In this document: piece after piece, positions 34,484 to 41,605 of the stretch | Numbering within the stretch: position 1 is the first letter of the stretch | Layout of the letters: each line of letters opens with the position of its first letter | NCBI GenBank assembly: GCA_040222855.1 | Contig: JAVKCD010000025.1 | Coordinates: 868,001-932,000 of the forward strand | Source: Phycisphaeraceae bacterium | GTDB taxonomy: Bacteria > Planctomycetota > Phycisphaerae > Phycisphaerales > Phycisphaeraceae | Reading direction: 5' to 3' | Length of the DNA stretch: 64,000 bases | Notes under the pieces: model-generated | Databases searched by the model: none | Told to the model about the DNA's origin: nothing | The model's input: only the letters and a program-made list of their open reading frames with translations | Translations under genes and position numbers: made by a program

Positions 34484-35635
34484 ATGCGACTCTCCAACCG
34501 CCCCACCGTCCTCCACGTCCGCGTCCTCGCCGACCACGGCGGAGGCCCCGACAAAACCATCCTCCGCTCCATGAGCTACCTCAAGGCCGCCGGCTACCGC
34601 GCCGCCGCCGCCTACATCCACCCCCCCGAACACGACGGCATCCTCACCATCCTCGGCCACGCCCGCACCGCAAAAGCCTCGGTCTTCCCCATCCCCGACC
34701 GCGGCGCCCTCGATGTCTCCACCACCTTCCGACTTGCCCAACTCTGCCACGACCTGGGCGTCAAAGTCTGGCACGCCCACGATTACAAATCCGAAGCCAT
34801 CGGACTCATGATCAAGTCCGTCCTCCCGATGCGCCTCGTCTCCACCCTCCACGGCTACGTCCACGCCGACCGCAAGGCCCAGCTCTACTACGAAATCGGC
34901 CGCCAGTGCCTCCGCGGCTACGACCACGTCCTCGCCGTCAGCCCCGACCTTGTCGAACCCGCCCAACGCGCCGGCGTCGCCCCCGACCGCATCACCTACG
35001 TCCCCAACGCCATCGAACTCGACCGCTTCACCCGCACCCGCACGACCGAACAGGCCAAAGCCGACCTCGGCATCCCCAAGAACCGCCTGGTCCTCGGTAC
35101 CGTCGCCCGGCTTTCCGGCGAAAAACGAATCGACCGCTCCATCACCCTCCTCGCACAACTCCAACAAGCCGGCCACGACGCCGAGTTAAGAATCATCGGT
35201 GACGGCCCCGAACGCCAGGCGCTTGAGGAGCAAGCACGAGCTTTAGGCGTGGGGGGGGTCATGTTCCAGGGCTGGTCCACCCACCCCGCCAAACAGATGG
35301 AAGCCATGGACCTCCTCCTGCTCCCCTCCGACATGGAAGGCCTCCCCAACGCCCTCCTCGAAGCCATGGCCCTCGGCGTGCCCGTCGCAGCAACCTCGGT
35401 GGGGGGGGTCCCCGACCTCCTCGACCACGGCAACGCCGGCCTCCTCCTCAACACCCCCCCCGAAACCTGGCCCGACCGCCTCACACCCCTCCTCACCAAC
35501 CCCGACGCCCGCGCCGCGCTGGCCCGCACCGCCCGCCACCGAATCGAAGACCACTTCACCTTCGACCACCGCATGCGCAAGGTCATCACGATCTACGACG
35601 GGCTGCTGGGACGATCAAATAAGCTCGCAGCCTGA
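34484..35635 (+). CDS. Glycosyltransferase family 4
   Basis: 383 residues, with AAGGAC upstream of ATG 34484. GT-B fold: the N-terminal half has H-V-R-V-L-A-D-H-G-G-G-P-D-K-T and H-A-H-D-Y-K-S-E; the C-terminal half has R-L-S-G-E-K-R-I-D (209-217), I-I-G-D-G-P-E-R and the E285-x7-E293 motif in P-S-D-M-E-G-L-P-N-A-L-L-E-A-M. It transfers a sugar with retention from a nucleotide sugar. Two runs of eight G (35251-35258, 35401-35408) lie in its coding sequence. Last gene of the ligase-rSAM-GT unit; AT-rich DNA begins right after it. Confidence 0.88.
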   Translation: MRLSNRPTVLHVRVLADHGGGPDKTILRSMSYLKAAGYRAAAAYIHPPEHDGILTILGHARTAKASVFPIPDRGALDVSTTFRLAQLCHDLGVKVWHAHDYKSEAIGLMIKSVLPMRLVSTLHGYVHADRKAQLYYEIGRQCLRGYDHVLAVSPDLVEPAQRAGVAPDRITYVPNAIELDRFTRTRTTEQAKADLGIPKNRLVLGTVARLSGEKRIDRSITLLAQLQQAGHDAELRIIGDGPERQALEEQARALGVGGVMFQGWSTHPAKQMEAMDLLLLPSDMEGLPNALLEAMALGVPVAATSVGGVPDLLDHGNAGLLLNTPPETWPDRLTPLLTNPDARAALARTARHRIEDHFTFDHRMRKVITIYDGLLGRSNKLAA

Positions 35636-35642
35636 TAGACCA

Positions 35643-36131
35643 TCATTGTTGTGACCCAAAGTTCACATGGATCGCATCAATAGTTCTCCTGAGCTCCTTT
35701 CGGATCTCAACTGGTCGATCTAAACGAAATCGCTCGGGGCTTTCAGAAAGACATTTCTCCACGAGCTTTGAGAAGTGGTAGAGAGCCCCTTTACAGTATT
35801 CTTGAATCGCCCGCCTGTCTGAAGCAGAGAATCTTGCAATATTAATATGCGCTGCACCCGATTGATTTCTTAGGTATATAGCTGGTATAAAGTACTTTTC
35901 AATTTCTTCATTATACCCCATTTCTTCGAGGCCAATACGAGCTGATTCTGCGGATCCATGACTACTATCGATAAGAAACAAGACGTCTAGTATTTTGCAG
36001 TACTGGATAATTACTTCAGCCAGAAATTCAGACGGCGACTTCCTGCAATCCATTAATCTCTTTGCTGTATGGAGGTATGCCACAACATTCGACAGTCTCT
36101 CGTATCCAGGCATAGTTGTTATCTCAAGCAT
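35643..36131 (-). CDS. AT-rich protein with HEPN-like motif (possibly second half of a split gene)
   Basis: 162 residues, mostly helical. Near residues 84-96 it reads A-I-Y-L-R88-N-Q-S-G-A-A-H95, the R-polar-x4-5-H spacing of HEPN ribonuclease domains, followed by a long helix (RRAIQEYCKGALYHFSKLVEKCL). No other family is recognised. Its ATG follows the upstream ORF's TGA by one codon, and both are in the same frame, so they may be one gene of about 333 residues interrupted by a single TGA. Base composition is much more AT-rich than the neighbours, suggesting transfer. Whether it is translated separately is unknown. Confidence 0.55.
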   Translation of the reverse strand: MLEITTMPGYERLSNVVAYLHTAKRLMDCRKSPSEFLAEVIIQYCKILDVLFLIDSSHGSAESARIGLEEMGYNEEIEKYFIPAIYLRNQSGAAHINIARFSASDRRAIQEYCKGALYHFSKLVEKCLSESPERFRLDRPVEIRKELRRTIDAIHVNFGSQQ

Positions 36132-36134
36132 CTT

Positions 36135-36647
36135 TCATGAATCTTGGATCGAACAGACATGCTCTTCTCTCGTGGTGATAAGGAGATTCATTGTAAACGG
36201 ATGTACGCCCCAACCAAACTCTGTATCGTTTAGATACCCGCTAAATTCATCTGCATAAACAGCCTGAGGTGATCTAATTGACATAATTTGAGTCAAGTAG
36301 TAGTAAATTGCGTTGCAATATTGATGAATCTGCTCGTATGAGGTTGACTTGAATCTAACTATTAGCTTATTACCTTTTAGTGAGAATGATGCTCCGTAAA
36401 CAGATAGATCTAAACGAACTTCTTTAAACCACTCTTCATTTAATTCAGACTCATAGCATCCAGTTAAGTCATGGTAGCTACAGCTGGCGGCTTTACTCTG
36501 ATAGGCAAGCGTTCCGCCGCGTGTTGATGCGCCAAAGTATTGCGCTGGCTGCAATCGAAACTCAAGACGACACTCTGCTGGAAGATCTGGCAAACGATCG
36601 CTGTCGCGCGGAATCAATGCCCTATTCTCGAATCTGTATGCATCCAT
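36135..36647 (-). CDS. AT-rich unknown protein (possibly first half of a split gene)
   Basis: 170 residues. No known domain is recognised. The central part alternates hydrophobic and polar residues (LDLSVYGASFSLKGNKLIVRFKSTS), suggesting a beta-rich domain, then a helix (YEQIHQYCNAIYYYLTQIM). The frame ends in TGA, followed by one codon and an ATG in the same frame, so this may be the N-terminal half of the next ORF's protein. It has AT-rich codons unlike comM beside it. There is no signal peptide. It might be an intact upstream partner in a two-gene unit. Confidence 0.55.
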   Translation of the reverse strand: MDAYRFENRALIPRDSDRLPDLPAECRLEFRLQPAQYFGASTRGGTLAYQSKAASCSYHDLTGCYESELNEEWFKEVRLDLSVYGASFSLKGNKLIVRFKSTSYEQIHQYCNAIYYYLTQIMSIRSPQAVYADEFSGYLNDTEFGWGVHPFTMNLLITTREEHVCSIQDS

Positions 36648-36737
36648 GTGAGACCCAGATTATGCCAGTGCAATGCAACGATCGCATTTCTACGGGCTAA
36701 GTTGATTTAATAGTGTTGTTACTTTATTCTTGCTTTT

Positions 36738-38267
36738 ATGCTCGCCCAACTCCACTCCTTCGTCCTCCAAGGCATCGACCCCCTCCCCTGCGAAGTCGAG
36801 GTCGATGTCGCCGAGGAAGGACTCCCCAAGACCATCATCGTCGGACTCCCCGACGCCGCCGTCAAGGAATCCCTCGAACGCGTCCGCGCCGCCATCAACA
36901 ACTCCGGCTACCCCTTCCCCGTCGCCCGACTCCTCGTCAACCTCGCCCCCGCCCACATCCGCAAGGAAGGCCCCGCCTACGACCTGCCCATGGCCCTCGG
37001 CCTTCTCCTCGCCGGCGGGGTCATCACCGGCCGCAAGCACCGCTCCCTCATGGTCGCCGGCGAACTCGCCCTCGACGGCCGCGTCCGCCGCATCTCCGGG
37101 GCCATCAACCTCGCCATCCTCGCCGAAAAACTCGGCATGCAAGGCGTCATCGTCCCCGCCGAAAACGCCCGCGAAGCCGCCGCCGCCGGCGGAGTCCCCG
37201 TCTACCCCGCCGACTCCCTCGCCTCCGTCGTCTCCTTCCTTAATGACATCCACGAGATCGAACCCGAACCCGCCGTCGACATCGAAACCCTCCTCGGCCG
37301 CGCCACCCCCGCCGTCGATTTCGCCGAGATCAAAGGCCAGGAAGCCGCCAAACGCGCCATGACCGTCGCCGCCGCTGGAGCCCACAACCTCCTCATGCTC
37401 GGACCCGCCGGCACCGGCAAATCCATGATGTCCAAGGCCCTGCCCGGCATCCTCCCACCCCTCACCCGCGAGGAAGCCCTCGAAATCACCCGCATCTACT
37501 CCGCCGTCGGCCAGATCCCCGCAGGCCAGTCCCTCGTCACCCGCCGACCCGTCCGCACCCCCCACCACACCGCCTCAGGCGTCGCCCTCGTCGGCGGCGG
37601 AACCGTCCCGCGACCCGGGGAGATCTCCCTCGCCCACCATGGCGTCCTCTTCCTCGACGAAGCCGCCGAGTTCCCCCGGCCCGTCCTCGAAACCCTCCGA
37701 CAACCCCTCGAAGACGGCGTCGTCACCATCACCCGCGTCAACGCCTCCATCCGATTCCCCGCTCGATTCATGCTCCTCGCCGCCATGAACCCCACACCCG
37801 CTGGCGGAACCCCCGACTCCTTCGCCGGCGAACAAGCCATGAAACGCTACCTCGGCCGCATCTCCGGCCCCCTCCTCGACCGCGTCGACCTCCACGTCGA
37901 AGTCCCGCCCGTGCCCTTCGGCGAACTCACCGGAAAACGCACCGGCACCGACACCGACACCATGCGCCACCAAGTCCTCACCGCCCGCAACCTCCAGCAC
38001 CAGCGCAACGGCAGACTCCGCCCCAACGCCGCCCTCCCCGGCAAAGACCTCGACCGCCACGCCCACCTCGAACCCCCCGCCATGGAACTCCTCAAACAGG
38101 CCATGACCGAACTCGGCCTCTCAGCCCGAGCCTACGACCGCATCCGCCGCGTCGCCCGAACCATCGCCGACCTCGAAACCTCCGAGACCGTCGAACCCCA
38201 CCACATCGCCGAAGCCATCCAATACCGCCTCCTCGACAGAAAAGGCCTTGTCCACGCGGGGAGATGA
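36738..38267 (+). CDS. comM: ComM/YifB-family Mg-chelatase-like AAA+ ATPase
   Basis: 509 residues, the typical length. The N-terminal Lon-protease-like fold (VEVDVAEEGLPKTIIVGLPD) is followed by the AAA+ module with Walker A G-P-A-G-T-G-K-S (222-229), and G-V-L-F-L-D-E-A-A-E-F (Walker B). A C-terminal Mg-chelatase-type region is present. ComM is a DNA branch-migration helicase that aids natural transformation. There is no obvious ribosome site before the ATG. Both flanks are AT-rich orphan DNA, and in other bacteria comM is a target for genomic islands. Confidence 0.92.
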   Translation: MLAQLHSFVLQGIDPLPCEVEVDVAEEGLPKTIIVGLPDAAVKESLERVRAAINNSGYPFPVARLLVNLAPAHIRKEGPAYDLPMALGLLLAGGVITGRKHRSLMVAGELALDGRVRRISGAINLAILAEKLGMQGVIVPAENAREAAAAGGVPVYPADSLASVVSFLNDIHEIEPEPAVDIETLLGRATPAVDFAEIKGQEAAKRAMTVAAAGAHNLLMLGPAGTGKSMMSKALPGILPPLTREEALEITRIYSAVGQIPAGQSLVTRRPVRTPHHTASGVALVGGGTVPRPGEISLAHHGVLFLDEAAEFPRPVLETLRQPLEDGVVTITRVNASIRFPARFMLLAAMNPTPAGGTPDSFAGEQAMKRYLGRISGPLLDRVDLHVEVPPVPFGELTGKRTGTDTDTMRHQVLTARNLQHQRNGRLRPNAALPGKDLDRHAHLEPPAMELLKQAMTELGLSARAYDRIRRVARTIADLETSETVEPHHIAEAIQYRLLDRKGLVHAGR

Positions 38268-38295
38268 AACATGGATATTCATGAGTCGCTAGTCT

Positions 38296-38454
38296 TTGAC
38301 TGCATGTCCGGAAAAGACCATTACCGCCAGTGATGTCAGAGAAAACCGTGATCTGCTCAACAAAATACCCATGATTCGACTCACCGGAAGCATTGATGTT
38401 GATGCAGATGTAAGTAATGGTTACAGCGACTTTGATGTTTACATAAACAACTGA
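38296..38454 (+). pseudogene. Short AT-rich remnant frame
   Basis: From TTG 38296 an open frame of 52 codons runs to TGA 38452-38454 (C-P-E-K-T-I-T-A-S-D-V near the start, G-S-I-D-V-D-A-D-V-S-N-G-Y-S-D near the end). It has no good start or ribosome site, is AT-rich, and ends one base before the metallophosphoesterase stop. It looks like a decayed gene end; a real small gene is possible but unsupported. Confidence 0.25.
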
Positions 38455-38455
38455 C

Positions 38456-39331
38456 TCACCACCACCTCAACAACCGCATCGAATCCGTCCCCACCCCTGG
38501 CAGCGACCGCCGCCTCAGTGTGTACACCGGGATATGTGGCGGGCAGAACGTCCGCAGCGGCAACGCGATCTCACCCAGCCCCCGCGAGATCGCGATCTGA
38601 CTCTCCCGATGACGGAGCAACCCCGACGTCAGCGACTTCGGCAGGTCACACGAGTTCAGCAGCGCATACCCCGGGTGCGGCCGACACTGCCCCCCGTGCG
38701 TGTGCCCGCAGAAGATCAGGTCCGCCCCCAGGTCCGCCACCGCCGGAGCGTGCGACGGGTTGTGCACCAGCCCCAAACGCACCGCGGGTTTCCGCTCCGG
38801 CTCACGATCCAGCGCCACCGCCACCGCGTCCAGACCCGAGTTGGTGATCCCGTCGAGACCAAACACCTCGATCCCCAGCGCCCCCAGATACACCGACCGG
38901 TTCCGCAGCCAGGTGATCGGCAGACCCGCCAGCCGCTCAGCCAGATCAAACGTGTCGTGATTCCCGAACACCCCGAACTGCCCGTACCGAGGCTTCAGCG
39001 ACGACACCAACCGGCTCATCACCTCCGCCGCCGCGTCCTCATCCCCGACATGAGACATGTAATCGCCCGTGTAGACGATCAGGTCCAGCCGCAGCCGCGT
39101 CAGCCGATCCAGAATCGTCCGATGCCGATCCCGAGGCCGCCGGATATGCAGGTCCGACAAGTGGGCGATCCTCAGCCCGTCCAGCGACTCCGGCAGAGTC
39201 GGCAGGGCTAGCTCGCAAGCGTCAAGAAGGCCGGATCCAGGGGGCAAGAGTCGCTCCGATGAGGAAATAGGGCTCGAATCCACCAGACTAACGCCAGCCA
39301 CCAAAAAAGGTTCCTTGTCGGGCCTCACCAC
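38456..39331 (-). CDS. Metallophosphoesterase (YkuE-like)
   Basis: 291 residues from GTG 39331. The calcineurin-like motifs are complete: H-L-S-D-L-H, T-G-D-Y-M, F-G-N-H-D, L-V-H-N-P-S-H and C-G-H-T-H-G-G-Q. The late N-S-C-D-L-P-K and G-L-G-E-I-A-L-P-L-R pattern fits the YaeI/YkuE-type phosphodiesterases that act at the membrane surface on lipids or nucleotides. A hydrophobic N-terminus is not strong, so no signal is called. Single gene with a TTA-rich leader, divergent from the HTH gene at 39391. Confidence 0.86.
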   Translation of the reverse strand: MVRPDKEPFLVAGVSLVDSSPISSSERLLPPGSGLLDACELALPTLPESLDGLRIAHLSDLHIRRPRDRHRTILDRLTRLRLDLIVYTGDYMSHVGDEDAAAEVMSRLVSSLKPRYGQFGVFGNHDTFDLAERLAGLPITWLRNRSVYLGALGIEVFGLDGITNSGLDAVAVALDREPERKPAVRLGLVHNPSHAPAVADLGADLIFCGHTHGGQCRPHPGYALLNSCDLPKSLTSGLLRHRESQIAISRGLGEIALPLRTFCPPHIPVYTLRRRSLPGVGTDSMRLLRWW

Positions 39332-39390
39332 CCGGCTTATCCTTATACGGAGAACTGTTTCCGATCCCCCCTTGCGGAGGTTAAACCGGC

Positions 39391-40290
39391 ATGGCCAAGA
39401 TGTTTTACACGCTCGAAGAAGCCGCGGCGAAGCTGGGCGTGGCCCCGGACAAGATCAAGGACATGGCCGGCTCAGGCCAGATCCAGCAGTTCCGCGACCG
39501 CGACAAGCTCATGTTCAAACGCGACCAGATCGACGCCATGGCCAACGAGACCGACCTCGACGAAGGAGCCGACGCCTCAGGCGGACCCATCGCCCTCGCC
39601 GACACCTCCGCCGGCATCGGACTCGAAGACTCGGTCATCGGCAGCGGAGACTCCAACGCCGGCTCAGGCTCAGGCGTCAACGTCTTCGAAGGCGGAGAAG
39701 TCAACGAAGCCGATCCCCTCGCACAGACCCAGTTAACCGACTCCGACCTCGGCGACGACCTCAACCTCGAACCCTCCGGATCATCCTCCGGCTCCGGTCT
39801 CCTCGACCTCACCAACGAATCCGACGACACCAGCCTCGGTGCCGAACTCCTCGACGAGATCTACCCCGGCTCCGACGCCGGCGACACCTCCATCCAGACC
39901 GCTGAAGGCAGCGGAATGTTCGGACCCGGCGCCAGCGGGTCCGGTACCGCCATGACCACCACCATGGACTCCGGCGGATTCGGTGCCCTCGGCGAAGTCT
40001 CCGCCGTCGAACCACAGGCCGGCGACATGGAACTCGGCGCACTCGCAGCAGCCTCCTCAGGCGGTGGAAGCACCCGTGGCGAAGACTTCCTCAGCGGGAG
40101 CCTCTTTGGCGTCATCGTCACCCTCGTCGTCGCACTCCTCGTCATCGTCCCCGTATGGGCTGGCAGCAGCAGCCCCATCACCGTCTCCATGATGTCCAGC
40201 GCCATGTTCTACGGCATCTGGCTAGGCGGGCTCTTCATCGCATGGGTCCTCTTTGGCGTGATCGGGATGGTCCTCGGCGGTCGCGGCTAA
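39391..40290 (+). CDS. HTH/acidic/two-helix membrane protein
   Basis: 299 residues. Residues 1-52 (MAKMFYTLEEAAAKLGVAPD, then RDRDKLMFKRDQI) form an excisionase/MerR-type winged helix-turn-helix. Residues about 55-225 are Asp/Ser/Gly-rich and low in complexity, including long acidic runs. The last 70 residues have two membrane helices (FGVIVTLVVALLVIVPVWAG and FYGIWLGGLFIAWVLFGVIG). A DNA-binding-like domain with a flexible acidic linker on a membrane anchor is frequent in planctomycetes, with no known function. A GGAGG lies before ATG 39391. It is 36 bases upstream of psd. Confidence 0.72.
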   Translation: MAKMFYTLEEAAAKLGVAPDKIKDMAGSGQIQQFRDRDKLMFKRDQIDAMANETDLDEGADASGGPIALADTSAGIGLEDSVIGSGDSNAGSGSGVNVFEGGEVNEADPLAQTQLTDSDLGDDLNLEPSGSSSGSGLLDLTNESDDTSLGAELLDEIYPGSDAGDTSIQTAEGSGMFGPGASGSGTAMTTTMDSGGFGALGEVSAVEPQAGDMELGALAAASSGGGSTRGEDFLSGSLFGVIVTLVVALLVIVPVWAGSSSPITVSMMSSAMFYGIWLGGLFIAWVLFGVIGMVLGGRG

Positions 40291-40325
40291 AATCACGACC
40301 CTGATCTGGTCAGGATGACCCACTC

Positions 40326-41117
40326 ATGCTCGGTGCTCATACCCAACGGGAATGGGTGACAGCCGCTGTCACCACGCTGCTACTCGCCACCGCCGCTGGC
40401 TTCATGCTCTGGTGGTGGGCTCTCGCCATCACTCTCATCGCCGGAACCCTCATCCTTGTCTCATTCCGCGACCCCGACCGCAGCCCACCCTCCCAGCGCG
40501 GCGTCGTGGTCTCAGCCTCCGACGGCACCATCAGCTCCATCCACCCAGTCGAAGAACTCGAAGCCTTCGACGGCAGCGCCGTCTGCATCCGCACCTTCCT
40601 CTCCCTCACCGATGTCCACATCATCCGCATGCCCTGCTACGGCCGCATCGATTCGGTCCGCCACCAACCCGGCCGACACATCTCCGCACTCAATCCCAGG
40701 TCGATCGAAGAAAACGAATCCGTCACCGTCACCCTGCTCCATCCCACCCGGCAGGAAACCGTCGCCGTCGTCCGCCTCATCGCCGGACAGTTCGCCCGCA
40801 CCATCCGCCTCTTCGCCCAGCAAGGCGACACCCTCCAACGCGGACAACGACTCGGCACCATCCTGCTCGGCTCCACCGTCGAGGTCTACCTCCCCACCGA
40901 ATCAAGCTACCGCATGATGCTCGAAACCGGAGCCACGGTCCGCGCTGGCGAATCCATCATCGCCGAGCCCCGCCGCGACCAGCCCGTCACCGCAACCCTC
41001 GTCCCGATGAACCAGCAGACTTCCGAACCGACGCCGCCCTCCGATCACCAATCACCTGAGCCTCATCAGCAGCTCAACCTACCCGACCCAACCCTGACCC
41101 CGAGCCAGCCGGGGTGA
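40326..41117 (+). CDS. psd: Phosphatidylserine decarboxylase (PSD-A type)
   Basis: 263 residues. An N-terminal membrane helix (about 12-38) precedes F-R-D-P-D-R-S-P-P; further on come D-V-H-I-I-R-M-P and the L-G-S183-T site, where self-cleavage before Ser183 would make the pyruvoyl cofactor. It decarboxylates phosphatidylserine (or archaetidylserine) to the ethanolamine lipid. The C-terminal 30 residues after the alpha chain are Pro/Glu-rich and unusual. It overlaps tadA by four bases, and follows the HTH membrane gene. Confidence 0.88.
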   Translation: MLGAHTQREWVTAAVTTLLLATAAGFMLWWWALAITLIAGTLILVSFRDPDRSPPSQRGVVVSASDGTISSIHPVEELEAFDGSAVCIRTFLSLTDVHIIRMPCYGRIDSVRHQPGRHISALNPRSIEENESVTVTLLHPTRQETVAVVRLIAGQFARTIRLFAQQGDTLQRGQRLGTILLGSTVEVYLPTESSYRMMLETGATVRAGESIIAEPRRDQPVTATLVPMNQQTSEPTPPSDHQSPEPHQQLNLPDPTLTPSQPG

Positions 41118-41575
41118 CCACGCCAACCCAGACCGACCTACAGATGATGCGCCTCGCACTCGACGCCGCCGACCGCGCCGCCGAGATGAGCGAAGTCCCC
41201 ATCGGAGCCGTCGTCTATCGCGGGGACCAGGTCCTCGCCACCGCCCACAACCTCCGCGAAACCGACGCCGACCCCACCGCCCACGCCGAGATCATCGCCC
41301 TCCGCCAGGCCGCCAAGTCAATCGGCCACTGGCGACTCATCGGCTGCTCCATCGCCGTCACCCTCGAACCCTGCCCCATGTGCGCCGGAGCGCTCGTCAA
41401 CTCAAGGCTTGATCGAGTCGTCTACGGAGCTGATGACCCCAAAATGGGCTGCGTGCGCACACTTTCAAGCCTTTGCGATGACCCCAGATTCAACCACCAG
41501 CTCGAAGTTATCCCCAACGTGATGGATTCAGAGGCCATCCAACGCCTCCAGGCCTTCTTCCGCGCCCGCCGATAG
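41114..41575 (+). CDS. tadA: tRNA-specific adenosine deaminase TadA
   Basis: 153 residues from GTG 41114, which overlaps the psd stop. The zinc site is H57-A-E59 and P-C87-P-M-C90, with E-V-P-I-G-A-V-V and N-S-R-L-D-R-V-V-Y-G nearby. It deaminates A34 to inosine in tRNA-Arg(ACG). D-P-K-M-G-C-V-R-T is the usual TadA loop. The pairing with psd is functional nonsense but the overlap shows cotranscription. Cytoplasmic; essential in many bacteria. Confidence 0.93.
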   Translation: MTTPTQTDLQMMRLALDAADRAAEMSEVPIGAVVYRGDQVLATAHNLRETDADPTAHAEIIALRQAAKSIGHWRLIGCSIAVTLEPCPMCAGALVNSRLDRVVYGADDPKMGCVRTLSSLCDDPRFNHQLEVIPNVMDSEAIQRLQAFFRARR

Positions 41576-41605
41576 CCTCATCGACCCGAAGAAACACAAA
41601 AAACG

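Noticed and set aside
36135-36137. The TGA between the two AT-rich ORFs as selenocysteine
   Set aside because: No SECIS-like hairpin was seen after it and no selenoprotein family matches; a nonsense mutation or coupled genes is simpler.
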